From Acidobacteriota bacterium (lineage in GTDB: Bacteria; Acidobacteriota; Terriglobia; Terriglobales; Acidobacteriaceae), in NCBI GenBank assembly GCA_021816455.1, contig JAKAXU010000009.1:21995-85994 (forward strand): a stretch of 64,000 nucleotides of DNA, in the 5' to 3' direction. Made by a program: the position numbers and the translations under genes. Each line of letters starts with the position of its first letter. Positions within the stretch are counted from its first letter, which is position 1. This document shows, one piece after another, positions 19,829 through 28,900 of the stretch. Under the pieces are notes generated by a model. That model saw nothing but the letters and a program-made list of their open reading frames with translations, made no database searches and was not told the origin of the DNA.

Positions 19829-19862
19829 AGCTTCCACAAACAGGCCGAGCACCGCGGTGCTC

Positions 19863-20549
19863 TTAAGCCTGCAACTCCTCAATCGTGATCTTGTCGTTGG
19901 TATAAATGCAGATTTCACCTGCGATGCGCAGCGACTTCTCCGCAACCTCGCGCGCCGATAACTCAGTATTCTCAAGCAGCGCTCTTGCCGCCGCCGTCGC
20001 GTAACTTCCACCGGAGCCAATTGCGGCAATCGACTCTTCCGGATCGATCACGTCACCGGAACCGGAGATCAAAAAAGTCTGGCCGACATCCGCCACAATC
20101 AGCAGCGCCTCCAGATTGCGCAGCATCTTGTCGGTACGCCAGTCCTTTGCCAACTCGACCGCAGCGCGTCCGAGGTTGCCAGAGAACTGCTCTAGCTTCG
20201 CCTCAAACCGCGCGAATAACGAAAACGCGTCCGCAGTCGAACCCGCAAAACCTGCCAGAATCTTCTCCTGGTAGAGCCGTCGAATCTTCTTCGCCGTATG
20301 CTTAAGTACATGATCGCCGAGCGTCACCTGGCCGTCGGCGGCCATCACCACCGAGCCGTTGCGCCGCACACACACCACCGTCGTCGATCGAATCCGCCCG
20401 CGGTTCTGCGCAGCGCTGCCTTCGCTCGCAGTACTCCTCGAGTGTTGCTCGCCGCGCGCGAAGGCACCGCTGCCCGTTCTGCTTCTCGTTCTGCTTTGTG
20501 CCAAGAAACGTTGACCTCGACTTCCATTTTCTCCGCCACAGCCGCGCAT
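19863..20549 (-). CDS. hslV: HslV, proteolytic subunit of the HslUV protease
   Basis: Proteasome-related N-terminal-threonine peptidase. The core from [23 protein letters not shown] to the stop is a normal HslV (about 173 residues), with [10 protein letters not shown] and [13 protein letters not shown]. The catalytic Thr (codon 20382-20384) is not preceded by Met: the residues before it are RIRS. The only in-frame starts are ATG 20549 (55-residue propeptide) and TTG 20504 (40 residues); I give the ATG. Either the propeptide is cleaved, or a frameshift hides the true start, since another frame has a GTG/ATG pair with GGAG at 20539-20527. The rest of the 580-residue track ORF is antisense to the neighbouring reductase. 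Confidence 0.85.
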   Translation of the reverse strand: MRGCGGENGSRGQRFLAQSRTRSRTGSGAFARGEQHSRSTASEGSAAQNRGRIRSTTVVCVRRNGSVVMAADGQVTLGDHVLKHTAKKIRRLYQEKILAGFAGSTADAFSLFARFEAKLEQFSGNLGRAAVELAKDWRTDKMLRNLEALLIVADVGQTFLISGSGDVIDPEESIAAIGSGGSYATAAARALLENTELSAREVAEKSLRIAGEICIYTNDKITIEELQA

Positions 20550-20699
20550 TTCCGCGCAGATGGCGTAAAGATCGATTGTATCGCAGTGGCCGCTGCCGAC
20601 TTGTCTCTGCCGACCAGGGTGTCTTATCGTGAATGAAGCCGTTCGCAGGAATTTGCTCCCGGTATTTTCCTTCTCTGCTGACTGGATTTGAGGTGTCGC

Positions 20700-21725
20700 A
20701 TGGAACCAATGGATCGTCGCGTCTTCGTCCGCAGCTCTATCCTGAGCGCCGCTGCACTGACCCAATCCTTCACACATCTCTCCGCTTTGGCCGCGCAGCA
20801 GCCGCAGACTCGTGAGTCCAACGGGATGCTCTACCGCACGCTTGGCACAACCGGCGAACGCGTCTCCGCCATCGGACTGGGCGGCTACCACATCGGCAAA
20901 CCATCGCTCATCGAGCAGGAATCCATTTCGCTCATCCGCCAGGCCATTGACAGCGGCATCACCTTCATGGACAACTGCTGGGATTACAACGGCGGTGTCA
21001 GCGAAATCCGCATGGGAAAGGCTCTCCGCGACGGCTACCGGAATCGCGTCTTCCTCATGACCAAAATCGACGGTCGCACCAAAGCCGCCGCAGCACAGCA
21101 GATTGACGAGAGCCTCCAGCGCCTGCAGACCGATCACGTGGATCTCATGCAGCTCCATGAAGTGATTCGCCTCGAAGACCCCGACCGCGCCTTTGCCCAG
21201 GACGGCGCCATGGAAGCGCTCACCGCCGCGCGCCAGGCAGGAAAAATTCGCTTCATCGGTTTCACCGGCCACAAGGATCCATACGTTCATCTGCGCATGT
21301 TGGAGATGGCGCGGAAACACAACTTCCACTTCGACACCGTTCAAATGCCACTCAACGTTATGGACGCGCACTTCCGCAGCTTTGCGCATGATGTGCTTCC
21401 CGTGCTCGTACGCGAGCAGATCGCTCCGCTTGGCATGAAGGCCTTCGGCGACCACTTCATTCTGGATAGCGGCACCGTCCAGCCCATGGAGTGCCTGCAC
21501 TATTGCCTCAACCTTCCGGTCTCCGTGCAGATTACCGGCATCGACAGCGTTCCCATCCTTCAGCAGGCACTCGAAGCAGCCCGCACCTTCCACCCACTCA
21601 CGCAAAGTGAGGTAGCTTCCATCCTCGATCGCACGCGCTCGGCCGCCGTCGATGGGAAGTATGAGTTATACAAAACGACCACGCACTTCGACGGAACGGC
21701 TCATAATCCGCAGGAGCTTGGATAG
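20700..21725 (+). CDS. Tat-exported aldo/keto reductase
   Basis: Aldo/keto reductase of 341 residues from ATG 20700, which has GAGGTG six bases upstream. The N terminus [20 protein letters not shown] carries a twin-arginine signal, so the folded enzyme is probably exported to the periplasm. The catalytic tetrad Asp-Tyr-Lys-His is visible in [16 protein letters not shown] and LMQLHEV. NADPH-dependent reduction of carbonyls is the family role; the substrate is not evident. It is divergent from hslV, with about 150 bases between the start codons. Confidence 0.9.
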   Translation: MEPMDRRVFVRSSILSAAALTQSFTHLSALAAQQPQTRESNGMLYRTLGTTGERVSAIGLGGYHIGKPSLIEQESISLIRQAIDSGITFMDNCWDYNGGVSEIRMGKALRDGYRNRVFLMTKIDGRTKAAAAQQIDESLQRLQTDHVDLMQLHEVIRLEDPDRAFAQDGAMEALTAARQAGKIRFIGFTGHKDPYVHLRMLEMARKHNFHFDTVQMPLNVMDAHFRSFAHDVLPVLVREQIAPLGMKAFGDHFILDSGTVQPMECLHYCLNLPVSVQITGIDSVPILQQALEAARTFHPLTQSEVASILDRTRSAAVDGKYELYKTTTHFDGTAHNPQELG

Positions 21726-22065
21726 CATCTCCAGCCGCATACTTACCTGAAGAAACAATTTCCGGATCAATTCCTCCCCGGTTTTGGGTAACTGAATAAG
21801 CTTCGCTCATCCTTCGTTCACCATTTATTCATCCTTCGTTCACCCTTTGTTCATCCTTGCGGATTGCGTGCAGCCAATCGATTGATTCCAAATGTTGCAT
21901 GTTTTTTCATCTCCTCAAGCATTCATTGGAAACTCCTTTTCTTCATTATTTTTTCCCATAGACAACAAGCTTGGATTATTCCTATATTCAATGTGCTAGC
22001 GTCTCTGCGCTCTCATCGACGTGGAAAACGGAACTACCCTTATAACTCCAAGCGAGGTCTTTCCG
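21726..22065 (+). other. Intergenic region, AT-richer than its surroundings
   Basis: About 340 bases between the reductase and the lipoprotein. It is visibly lower in GC than neighbouring DNA, contains the 22-bp tandem repeat at 21807-21858, and has T-rich and A-rich stretches around 21900-21990. No convincing ORF, RNA gene or terminator was found. Confidence 0.5.
21807..21858 (+). repeat. 22-bp tandem direct repeat, about 2.4 copies
   Basis: The unit begins TCATCCTTCGTTCACC. Copy one is 21807-21828, copy two 21829-21850 (three mismatches in the last six bases), and the first eight bases of a third copy follow. The period is about two turns of DNA. It lies about 210 bases upstream of the lipoprotein start at 22066. 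Confidence 0.85.
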
Positions 22066-23184
22066 ATGCACACAGCACCCTCCGCCCGATCTCTACAACT
22101 CGGCGCATGCGTTCTCACACTAAGCTTGCTTACCGCCACTGGATGTTCGAGTGGTGGCACGACCGCTACCCCGACTCCCACGAGGAACGGCGTCCTCAAC
22201 CAGATGGCGACTGTCGAGACGATAGGTTCCACAGTTGATCCCAAGAACGGCGACAACAACCCATACGGTCTCGGCATTGTTCCGATAACTACCGGCAATC
22301 TGACCCAGGGCAACCTGCTGGCCTGCAACTTCAATGACTCGAGCGGCAATGCGGGCAATGGGACGACCATCGTTCAGCTTGCGCCGATGCCGAATTCCAA
22401 GCCAACGCGTTTTGCCCAGGATCCGAGCCTGCAGGGCTGCGATGCACTCGCCATCAATACAACCAACGACTACACTTGGGCAGCCGCTTACACTGCAGCG
22501 GACAACCCTATCGTCCTGCCAACCGGCGCGATTGCAAATACTCTGAAGACCTCATATACATGGATGCATCCCTGGGGGGAGGTCTTCGCCGTTCCCATGG
22601 CGACACTCACCACGGCGGTTCCCACGTTTTATGTTACCGACGCGGGTGACGGTTCGGTTGTCGCCGTTCGCATCACCAAGACCGGCTTCATGTTCCAGAA
22701 AATCGCCAAAGGCTTCCCGGTCAATCTGACCTCGGCTTATGGCATTCTTGCCCCAGCCGGGCTTACCTATGATCAGCCTTCAGATACGCTCTACGTGGTT
22801 TCAAGCGACACCAACAGCGTCGTCGCTCTGATGAATGCTTCCACGCTGATGGATGGCGGCATCATGGTCTCTGGCACGGCGTCCACCGGACTCAGTTTCA
22901 GTGGTCCGCAGGCCAGCCAGGCTAAGGTTGTGTATAGCGGCCCGCCGCTCAACGCTCCCGTCAACATGGCAGAGTTGTATAACGGTGATCTGGTGGTTGG
23001 TAACACCGCGGATAATAATCTGATTGAGATCACCCAGGCGGGTATCGTCGCCGCCACCAAGCTGGTCGACCCCGGTGCGCCGGGCGCGATCTTCGGTATC
23101 GCCACCATGGGAACCACCGTCAACACTCAGGCCATCTACTTCAACGACGACAACACGAACTCGGTCGTTCAGGTCAGTCGCTGA
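22066..23184 (+). CDS. Secreted lipoprotein with beta-propeller-like repeats, function unknown
   Basis: 372 residues from ATG 22066, which has GAGG nine bases upstream; the track start at 22021 lies in the untranslated region. The N terminus has a signal peptide and lipobox LTATGC followed by a Ser/Gly/Thr-rich linker. The body contains repeated strands such as TFYVTDAGDGSVVAVRI, LYVVSSDTNSVVALM and DLVVGNTADNNLIEI, which resemble NHL/YncE-type beta-propeller blades. It is probably anchored in a membrane and exposed to the periplasm or surface. The ligand is unknown. It ends 8 bases before a large hairpin shared with the convergent ABC gene. Confidence 0.85.
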   Translation: MHTAPSARSLQLGACVLTLSLLTATGCSSGGTTATPTPTRNGVLNQMATVETIGSTVDPKNGDNNPYGLGIVPITTGNLTQGNLLACNFNDSSGNAGNGTTIVQLAPMPNSKPTRFAQDPSLQGCDALAINTTNDYTWAAAYTAADNPIVLPTGAIANTLKTSYTWMHPWGEVFAVPMATLTTAVPTFYVTDAGDGSVVAVRITKTGFMFQKIAKGFPVNLTSAYGILAPAGLTYDQPSDTLYVVSSDTNSVVALMNASTLMDGGIMVSGTASTGLSFSGPQASQAKVVYSGPPLNAPVNMAELYNGDLVVGNTADNNLIEITQAGIVAATKLVDPGAPGAIFGIATMGTTVNTQAIYFNDDNTNSVVQVSR

Positions 23185-23192
23185 CGGCCTCA

Positions 23193-23240
23193 GGCCTGTT
23201 CACACGATCCGGATGGTGGCGACGATCGTGTGAACAGGCC
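23193..23240. terminator. 17-bp perfect hairpin between convergent genes
   Basis: GGCCTGTTCACACGATC and its exact complement flank a 14-base loop. It lies between the stops of the lipoprotein (23184) and the ABC ATPase (23246), so it can serve both. It lacks a T-run on either strand. Confidence 0.65.
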
Positions 23241-23245
23241 CGAAT

Positions 23246-24025
23246 TCATATCTTCGGCGTCGCCTCAATCAGTTTTTTCGTGTAATCCGCCTGCGGATTC
23301 CGGCACAAGAACTCCGACTCGCCCGTTTCCACCACGCGTCCCTGCTCCAGTACCGCGATCCTCGTCGCCAGATAGCGCACCAGCGGCATTGAATGGCTGA
23401 TGAATAGATAGGTCATCCGCAGTTCCTGCTGCAGGCTTCGCAGCAGATTGATGACCTGTGCCGCCACGCTGACATCCAGCGCCGAGACCGGCTCATCCAG
23501 CACCAGAATCTCCGGCTTCAACGCAAGCGCACGCGCAATGTTGATCCGCTGCTTTTGTCCGCCGCTGAACTCATGTGGATAGCGCCGAAGCGCCGACTCA
23601 TCCATCCCTACCGACCGCAGCAGTTCCGCTGCAGACTGCGTCAACCGGGCACGATTCACGGAGCCTTCAACGCTGCTCCGGTGAATCAAGAGCGGCTCGG
23701 TCACCAGATCCACAACGCGCATCCGCGGGTCCAGCGCAGCGGCCGGATCCTGAAAGACCGGCTGCATTCGCCGCCGCAAGCTCTGGATCGTTGCCTGACG
23801 AACCGTCACGCCATCGATCCGTACCCTGCCTTCATCGGCCTCCACCAGCCCCAGCACGATCCGCGCTAATGTGCTTTTGCCGCTGCCGGATTCGCCCACC
23901 AGTCCCAGCGTCTCCCCGCGGTCGATGGCGAAGCTGACCCGATCCACGACCGTCGTCTCGATGCGGCGCAGCCCTGCCCACCGGAGATATCGCTTCGAGA
24001 CGCGCTCGACCTCGATCAGCGCCAT
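23246..24025 (-). CDS. ABC transporter ATP-binding protein, oligopeptide (OppF/DppF) type
   Basis: 259 residues from ATG 24025 (MALIEVERVSKRY). Walker A is GLVGESGSGKSTLARI, the signature is HEFSGGQKQRINIARAL, Walker B is ILVLDEPVSALDVS and the switch His is in FISHSMPLVRY. The pattern with RRMQPVFQDPAAALDPR is that of peptide/nickel ABC importers. No permease or binding-protein gene lies in the window, and the gene follows a Tat amidase after 4 bases, so the two are co-transcribed. The rest of the transporter may be elsewhere or the ATPase may serve another complex. Confidence 0.9.
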   Translation of the reverse strand: MALIEVERVSKRYLRWAGLRRIETTVVDRVSFAIDRGETLGLVGESGSGKSTLARIVLGLVEADEGRVRIDGVTVRQATIQSLRRRMQPVFQDPAAALDPRMRVVDLVTEPLLIHRSSVEGSVNRARLTQSAAELLRSVGMDESALRRYPHEFSGGQKQRINIARALALKPEILVLDEPVSALDVSVAAQVINLLRSLQQELRMTYLFISHSMPLVRYLATRIAVLEQGRVVETGESEFLCRNPQADYTKKLIEATPKI

Positions 24026-24029
24026 CCGC

Positions 24030-25901
24030 TCAATCCAGCCTGGGGTGCAGCTTGTGGAAGCCGGTTGCTTCCTGATATGCGCGACCAAACGCCAGCAGCT
24101 TCGCATCCTGGTACGGCGCCGCCAGCATCGTCAGGCTCACCGGTGTCCCCGGCCCACCGATGTTATCGTCATTGCCGTCATCCACCTTCGGCGGCTTCGG
24201 CGCGTCAGCTCCCCGCAGTCCGTTCGGCAGGATCAGCGCCGGATTTCCGGTGAGATTCGTAGCCACCAGTTGCTCGCCGTAGGTCGGTGTCACCACGATA
24301 TCGACCTGCTCGAAGAGCTTCGCCCACTGCTGAATCGCCAGCGTTCTTGCACGGTTCGCCTGAATATATTCGACCGCTGGATAAAGCCGCGCCACACGGA
24401 AATCATTCGGCCAGTCGCCCGGCCCCTGCTCGGTCAGCAGGCTGTCTCGTCCAGTCATCGTCAGCTCGTCAAAGGCGGCCGCTGCCTCGGCCGTCAGTAG
24501 CGGAGTCATGGCACCGTAGGGCAGCTTCGGCAGTTCGACCGAAATCAATGTTACGCCCATTTTGCGCAACGCATCCAGCGCCGCCAGATCGTATCGCTGG
24601 TCATAGACGCGCCGTGCATGTCCTGCGGCATTCCTCGCATTGCGCTCTTCGCGAGCCTTTTTCTGCTCCGCCGTCTCACCCGGCTTCGCCTCTCGCGGAT
24701 GGAAGGTGCCGATGGGCTGAAATTCGCTCTTGAAGTACCCGATACGCAGGCTTTTCCAGTCGAACCCGGCATCCCAGTTGAAGGCAGCGTTGCGCACCGC
24801 CAGGTCGATGCCGTCCGGACCGAAGATCGCCTGCAACGCCATCGCACAATCCTCCACACCGCGGCAGATTGGCCCCAGTTTATCCATTGTCCAGCTCAGG
24901 GCCATGGCGCCGGTACGCGGTACAAATCCGAAGGTCGGCCGCAGTCCGGTATCCCCGCAGCGGGTAGAAGGCGAGGAAATCGATCCCAGCGTCTCCGAGC
25001 CAATTGCAAAGCCGACGCATCCGGCTGCAACCGCACTTGCCGGCCCCGCCGATGAGCCGCTCGACCCCTGCGCAGGATTCCACGGATTTCTTGTCTGCCC
25101 ACCAAACCAGTGATCGCCCATCGCGAGGGCACCCAGCGTCAGCTTTGCCACCAGAATCGCTCCCGCCGCATCCAGCCGCTGCACGACCGTTGCATCTTCG
25201 TCGATCACCTGTTTTTCAAAACCACCAGCGCCCCACGTTGTCGGATAGCCTTTGACCGCCAACAAGTCCTTAGCACCCCATGGGATGCCATGCAGCGGAC
25301 CCCGATACAGCCCCGCTGCAATCTCAGCGTCTGCAGCCTTGGCCTGGGCGCGGGCGCGCTCTTCGGTGAGTGTGATGACGAAATGCAGCTTGGGATCGTA
25401 ACGCTTCAGCCGCGCCAGATACATCTCTGTCAGCTGAATTGCCGTCACCTTGCGCGCCTTCACCAGCGCGGCCAACTTACCTACTGGAGCAAAGGCCAAC
25501 TCTTCGAGGTTTTCCGGGACGGCGTTTACCGTTACGGAAGTCCATCGCGGTTCGGTGATACCCGTTTCAACCACTGCTCCGGCCGGAAGTGGATCGAAGA
25601 CAAAGGCCGGCGCCACGCTGTTCGGCATCTTCAGCTTGCGAATCTCGTCATAGCCTTCGCGCAGCGATTCCACACCGTCGAGCATCATCGTCCGCTGTGC
25701 TTCCGTCAGTTTGACTCCGGCCAGTTCGGCCGCCTGGTCGATCAGCTCCGGTGTGACCCGGAGCGCCTCAGAACCAGCCTTCTCTTGCGCCTGAACCGCC
25801 AAGGTATACAACGCTCCCGGCAAGAAAGCCGAGACTACGCCGGCGCGTGTGCAGAGCGAGAGAAAACTCCTGCGATCCGCTCCCCGTTCTTTCTTTGTCA
25901 T
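24030..25901 (-). CDS. Exported amidase (amidase signature family)
   Basis: 623 residues. The N terminus MTKKERGADRRSFLSLCTRAG is a twin-arginine signal followed by a hydrophobic stretch, so export is likely. The amidase-signature catalytic triad is Lys in IPWGAKDLLA, Ser in QGSSGSSAGPAS and the nucleophile Ser in GSETLGSISSP. An extra N-terminal helical region of about 100 residues precedes the enzyme core. The family hydrolyses amides, including peptide amides and N-acyl compounds; substrate unknown. It is followed after 4 bases by an Opp-type ATPase, which would fit uptake of the products. Confidence 0.9.
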   Translation of the reverse strand: MTKKERGADRRSFLSLCTRAGVVSAFLPGALYTLAVQAQEKAGSEALRVTPELIDQAAELAGVKLTEAQRTMMLDGVESLREGYDEIRKLKMPNSVAPAFVFDPLPAGAVVETGITEPRWTSVTVNAVPENLEELAFAPVGKLAALVKARKVTAIQLTEMYLARLKRYDPKLHFVITLTEERARAQAKAADAEIAAGLYRGPLHGIPWGAKDLLAVKGYPTTWGAGGFEKQVIDEDATVVQRLDAAGAILVAKLTLGALAMGDHWFGGQTRNPWNPAQGSSGSSAGPASAVAAGCVGFAIGSETLGSISSPSTRCGDTGLRPTFGFVPRTGAMALSWTMDKLGPICRGVEDCAMALQAIFGPDGIDLAVRNAAFNWDAGFDWKSLRIGYFKSEFQPIGTFHPREAKPGETAEQKKAREERNARNAAGHARRVYDQRYDLAALDALRKMGVTLISVELPKLPYGAMTPLLTAEAAAAFDELTMTGRDSLLTEQGPGDWPNDFRVARLYPAVEYIQANRARTLAIQQWAKLFEQVDIVVTPTYGEQLVATNLTGNPALILPNGLRGADAPKPPKVDDGNDDNIGGPGTPVSLTMLAAPYQDAKLLAFGRAYQEATGFHKLHPRLD

Positions 25902-25943
25902 GCTCTGGCCCTTTCTGTGATCCGCTAGAGTGGGTTACTGACC

Positions 25944-25979
25944 AACAACAAGAGCCTCCGGATGGAGGCTCTTGTTGTT
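25944..25979 (-). terminator. Strong hairpin terminator closing the Ton/TPR operon
   Basis: A perfect 16-bp inverted repeat (AACAACAAGAGCCTCC / GGAGGCTCTTGTTGTT) with a 4-base loop lies 16 bases after the stop of the TPR lipoprotein. On the minus strand the 3' arm itself ends in TTGTTGTT, giving a U-rich tail. Confidence 0.8.
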
Positions 25980-25995
25980 CTCTCTGAGACTGGAA

Positions 25996-26832
25996 CTACT
26001 TCATGTTTCCGTTGGAGTCCATGACGATACCGCCCGGACCCTGATTCTTCTTCGCCTCATTGGCTTTGCGGGTTCCCATCGCCTTGTCGCGCCATTCATC
26101 CGCAGAAGCGACATCTGCCTTTCGCGCTGCTTCGTCACCGCAGTCCAGGTCCGCCTTGCGACGATAGAGGAGGTTGATATAGGCCATCGCATCGTCATAG
26201 TTCGGGCGATTTTCAATAGCCATGTTCAGATACTTGAGACCTTCCGTCACGAGCGGAGCATTCTCCTGCTGCAATGCCAGGCACTCCTTCTTCGGGAGCT
26301 TGGCATTGCCCAAACCGTCATCGTTGATACCGGCCGGGGCCAGAATCTTCAATGCGTTTTCGTGCGCTTCCGTCCAGTCGATCACGCCGACTGTGTAGGC
26401 TGCTTCAGGATCTTTGGGATCGACAGCCAGTACTTTCTCCTGCCACTCCTTCGCATCGTCCAGCTTCTTGATGTTGAAATAGAGGCTCGCAATTCCCTTC
26501 AGACTGTTAATGTCGCTCGGATCCTGCTGCAGCACCTGTTTGAAGATGTCGATAGCCTGATTCGCTGTCTTGAGGTTGTCAGGGGTGTCGAGGCCAGGAA
26601 CAACGTTCTGCGAAAGTGCTGTCCCCAGGTAGTTTTTAGCCATAGGCAGGGTTGGATCGTCTTGAATTGCCACCTGGAAGTGCGCAATCGCAGCCTCGAA
26701 CTTTCCGGCCTTGTATGCTTCGACGCCCTTGTTCAACTGATCGCGGGCAGCCAGACGTTTACATCCAGTGAAGGTGACCGTCATCACAACCAGGCTTGCC
26801 GCAAGGATCGGCAGACGTACGCTTCGATTCAT
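25996..26832 (-). CDS. TPR-repeat lipoprotein
   Basis: 278 residues with a signal peptide and lipobox TFTGC, then at least three tetratricopeptide units (DQLNKGVEAYKAGKFEAAIAHFQ, then ANQAIDIFKQVLQQDPSDINSL and DDAKEWQEKVLAVDPKDPEA). TPR proteins scaffold protein complexes. Its position directly after tonB-exbB-exbD-exbD on the same strand suggests a role with the Ton complex or outer-membrane transport, but this is inference. The C-terminal 60 residues are charged and low in complexity. A terminator follows. Confidence 0.88.
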   Translation of the reverse strand: MNRSVRLPILAASLVVMTVTFTGCKRLAARDQLNKGVEAYKAGKFEAAIAHFQVAIQDDPTLPMAKNYLGTALSQNVVPGLDTPDNLKTANQAIDIFKQVLQQDPSDINSLKGIASLYFNIKKLDDAKEWQEKVLAVDPKDPEAAYTVGVIDWTEAHENALKILAPAGINDDGLGNAKLPKKECLALQQENAPLVTEGLKYLNMAIENRPNYDDAMAYINLLYRRKADLDCGDEAARKADVASADEWRDKAMGTRKANEAKKNQGPGGIVMDSNGNMK

Positions 26833-26916
26833 GTTCGTTTCCTTCTCCTTCGAGTCGTGGCCAGTGAATCCACGCCTGGCTTACCCGCGTTGTGCTTCAG
26901 GACGTGCGAGTTCCGG

Positions 26917-27351
26917 TCACTGCCCCGCCATAATCTTCGGTGTCATCAGGCCCACGTGGTCCACACCCGCCGCAGTCCCAATGTCGATCACTTCTGCGAC
27001 TTTGGCAAAATCCACATCATCGTCGCCCTTGACGAACATGACGCGCTCAGCGCGATTTGCATAAATGGCCGTCAGACGCGACAGTAGCTCTCTCTTCGCC
27101 ACGTCGTCCTGATTGATCTTATATGCGACCTGATTTCCCCCGGTATGCAGAACCGAAACGACAATCGTGCGGTCATCCGGCTGCGATTGCTGCGGATTCT
27201 TCGGCGGCTGCGGAACCAGTGCTTCCAGCCCTTTGGGCGTCACCGGAACGATCACCATGAAAATAATCAGAAGAACGAGCAGTACGTCGATCAACGGGGT
27301 AACGTTGATGTCGGAGGAGAGGCCACTAGGCCCGCTTGATCCCATTGCCAT
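26917..27351 (-). CDS. exbD: ExbD/TolR family biopolymer transport protein (second copy)
   Basis: 144 residues: short cytoplasmic N terminus (SSDINVTPLIDVLLVLLIIFMVIVP), one membrane helix and a periplasmic domain. The Asp in PLIDVLLV is the proton-relay residue of the family. ExbD works with ExbB to energise TonB. It follows another exbD-like gene after 53 bases, so the cluster holds two paralogues that probably form mixed or alternative pairs in the ExbB channel. An insert PPKNPQQSQPDDR after the helix separates it from the first copy. Confidence 0.93.
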   Translation of the reverse strand: MAMGSSGPSGLSSDINVTPLIDVLLVLLIIFMVIVPVTPKGLEALVPQPPKNPQQSQPDDRTIVVSVLHTGGNQVAYKINQDDVAKRELLSRLTAIYANRAERVMFVKGDDDVDFAKVAEVIDIGTAAGVDHVGLMTPKIMAGQ

Positions 27352-27404
27352 AACTTTGACTCCTTCAGAAAATTCTTTGCGTCCCGACCGTTACTCGCCA
27401 ACCG

Positions 27405-27845
27405 TCACTCGCCGGAAGATCCCGGTCCCTGCCGTTTTTCGGTCAGGAGGCCGACGGAGTCAACACCGGCGGAACGAACATCATCGATCGCATTCTCTAC
27501 ATCCAGGTAGCGCGCTCGCGCATCCGCACGGACAAAGATCTGTTTTCCCGGCTTGTCTGCGAGCATATCTCGCACCTTCTGGCCAATCTCAGAACTGGCG
27601 ATTCGGTCCTGTCCCAGGTAAAGAGTTCCATCCCGGGTGATAGCGACGACGATCGCATCTTCCTTGTCTGCATCCGGCATTGCGACGGGATTATCCGTCT
27701 GCGCCAGATCGACGTTCACCTTATTCTGCAGCATCGGCGTGATGACCATGAAGATGATCAGCAACACGAGCATGACGTCCACCATCGGCGTGACGTTGAT
27801 ATTCGAGTTGACCTTTGCGCCTTCGTTTCGAACTGCAAGTGCCAT
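27405..27845 (-). CDS. exbD: ExbD/TolR family biopolymer transport protein (first copy)
   Basis: 146 residues with the same plan: MALAVRNEGAKVNSNINVTPMVDVMLVLLIIFMVITPM, conserved membrane Asp in MVDVML, then a periplasmic domain ending near VGLLTEKRQ. It lies 184 bases after exbB with a hairpin between, and 53 bases before the second exbD. Two ExbDs per locus is a recurrent arrangement in bacteria with many TonB-dependent receptors. Confidence 0.93.
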   Translation of the reverse strand: MALAVRNEGAKVNSNINVTPMVDVMLVLLIIFMVITPMLQNKVNVDLAQTDNPVAMPDADKEDAIVVAITRDGTLYLGQDRIASSEIGQKVRDMLADKPGKQIFVRADARARYLDVENAIDDVRSAGVDSVGLLTEKRQGPGSSGE

Positions 27846-27925
27846 GTGTGCGCTCCAAATCTGAGTTTCGACGCCTCCGAGCCACTTCCTCGCCGGTCCG
27901 CGCCCTGCACCCTGATCTTTTTCAG

Positions 27926-27958
27926 GCTCTGGCAGAGCGGAATGCGCACTGCCAGAGC
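27926..27958 (-). promoter_or_regulatory. Intercistronic hairpin between exbB and exbD
   Basis: A perfect 10-bp inverted repeat (GCTCTGGCAG / CTGCCAGAGC, 13-base loop) lies in the 184-base gap. No T-run follows on the minus strand, so it may stabilise or be processed in the exbB message rather than end it. Confidence 0.35.
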
Positions 27959-28029
27959 TTCTGTCCCAGTTTCAGAGTGAACGACCTTGAGCCGAGAGCG
28001 AACTGTGCCCAAACGCTCCCGGGGATCGA

Positions 28030-28761
28030 TTACTTGTGGCTCTGCTTGATGAAGTAATCCACCAGCTCGCTGGAGGAGTTGTCCATCTCCACGTCAAAGG
28101 CTTCCACGCGGCCGCTGAAGTAGTTGAAGCACATCACGGCGGGGATGGCCACGAGCAGGCCGAAGGCCGTCGTAACCAGCGCTTCGGAGATGCCGCCTGC
28201 CACCGCGCCGATGCCGGAAGACTTCTGCGTGGCGATCTGCTGGAAGGCGTTCAGGATGCCCATGACCGTTCCGAGCAGGCCGACGAAGGGAGCCGTGGAA
28301 CCGACCGTGGCCAGCACACTGATGCCCTTCTTCAGCTTCGCGTGAACGATGGCCTCGGCGCGCTCCAGAGCGCGCTTCGCGCTCTCGATCGTCTCTTCAT
28401 TGACGCTTCCACCCTGGCTCTTGAACTCCTGCAGGCCAGCCTGGACAACTTCCGCCAGATGCGATTTCTTGCTGCGATCGGCGATCTTGATGGCCTCTTC
28501 GAGCTTGCGATCCTTGAGCGCGCCAGCAACTTTGGGCGCGAACTCACGCGACTGCTTGCGGGCTGCCGAGAAGTAGAGATAGCGATCGATCATAACGGCC
28601 AGCGACCAGACCGACATGATGAACAAGATCACTGCGATTCCTTTTGCGAAGTAGCCCATGTGTCCCCACAGACCCATCAGGCTGAAATCGACGTTTTCCT
28701 CCTGGAACATAGCCAGGGCGGATGTGGCGTGAGTAAGGTGTGCAAACTGAGTGAGAATCAC
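28030..28761 (-). CDS. exbB: ExbB/TolQ/MotA family proton channel protein
   Basis: 243 residues with an N-terminal membrane segment (GIAVILFIMSVWSLAVMIDRYLYF), a cytoplasmic helical region and two further helices carrying the family motif (STAPFVGLLGTVMGILNAFQ and SEALVTTAFGLLVAIPAVMCFNYF). With ExbD it forms the proton-driven motor of TonB. It lies 139 bases downstream of tonB on the same strand. TolQ identity is less likely because tolA, tolB and pal are absent and tonB is next door. Confidence 0.93.
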   Translation of the reverse strand: MILTQFAHLTHATSALAMFQEENVDFSLMGLWGHMGYFAKGIAVILFIMSVWSLAVMIDRYLYFSAARKQSREFAPKVAGALKDRKLEEAIKIADRSKKSHLAEVVQAGLQEFKSQGGSVNEETIESAKRALERAEAIVHAKLKKGISVLATVGSTAPFVGLLGTVMGILNAFQQIATQKSSGIGAVAGGISEALVTTAFGLLVAIPAVMCFNYFSGRVEAFDVEMDNSSSELVDYFIKQSHK

Positions 28762-28900
28762 TGAATCGTTCCTCCTGGGAATTGCTGAATACTGGGTGAA
28801 AATCTGCGGTTATTACAGGCTACAGGACAAGGCACATACGGTCCCAAGCCCGCGTACGATTGGCAACCGGAGATCCGGCAAGCCGCGAGCGAAAGAGTTC

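Noticed and set aside
18572-19888. 438-residue plus-strand ORF
   Set aside because: Antisense to hslU, very rich in His, Arg, Gln and Leu.
20549-21605. N-terminal two-thirds of the 580-residue hslV ORF
   Set aside because: It is antisense to the Tat aldo/keto reductase, which has intact catalytic residues; only the 3' part is hslV.
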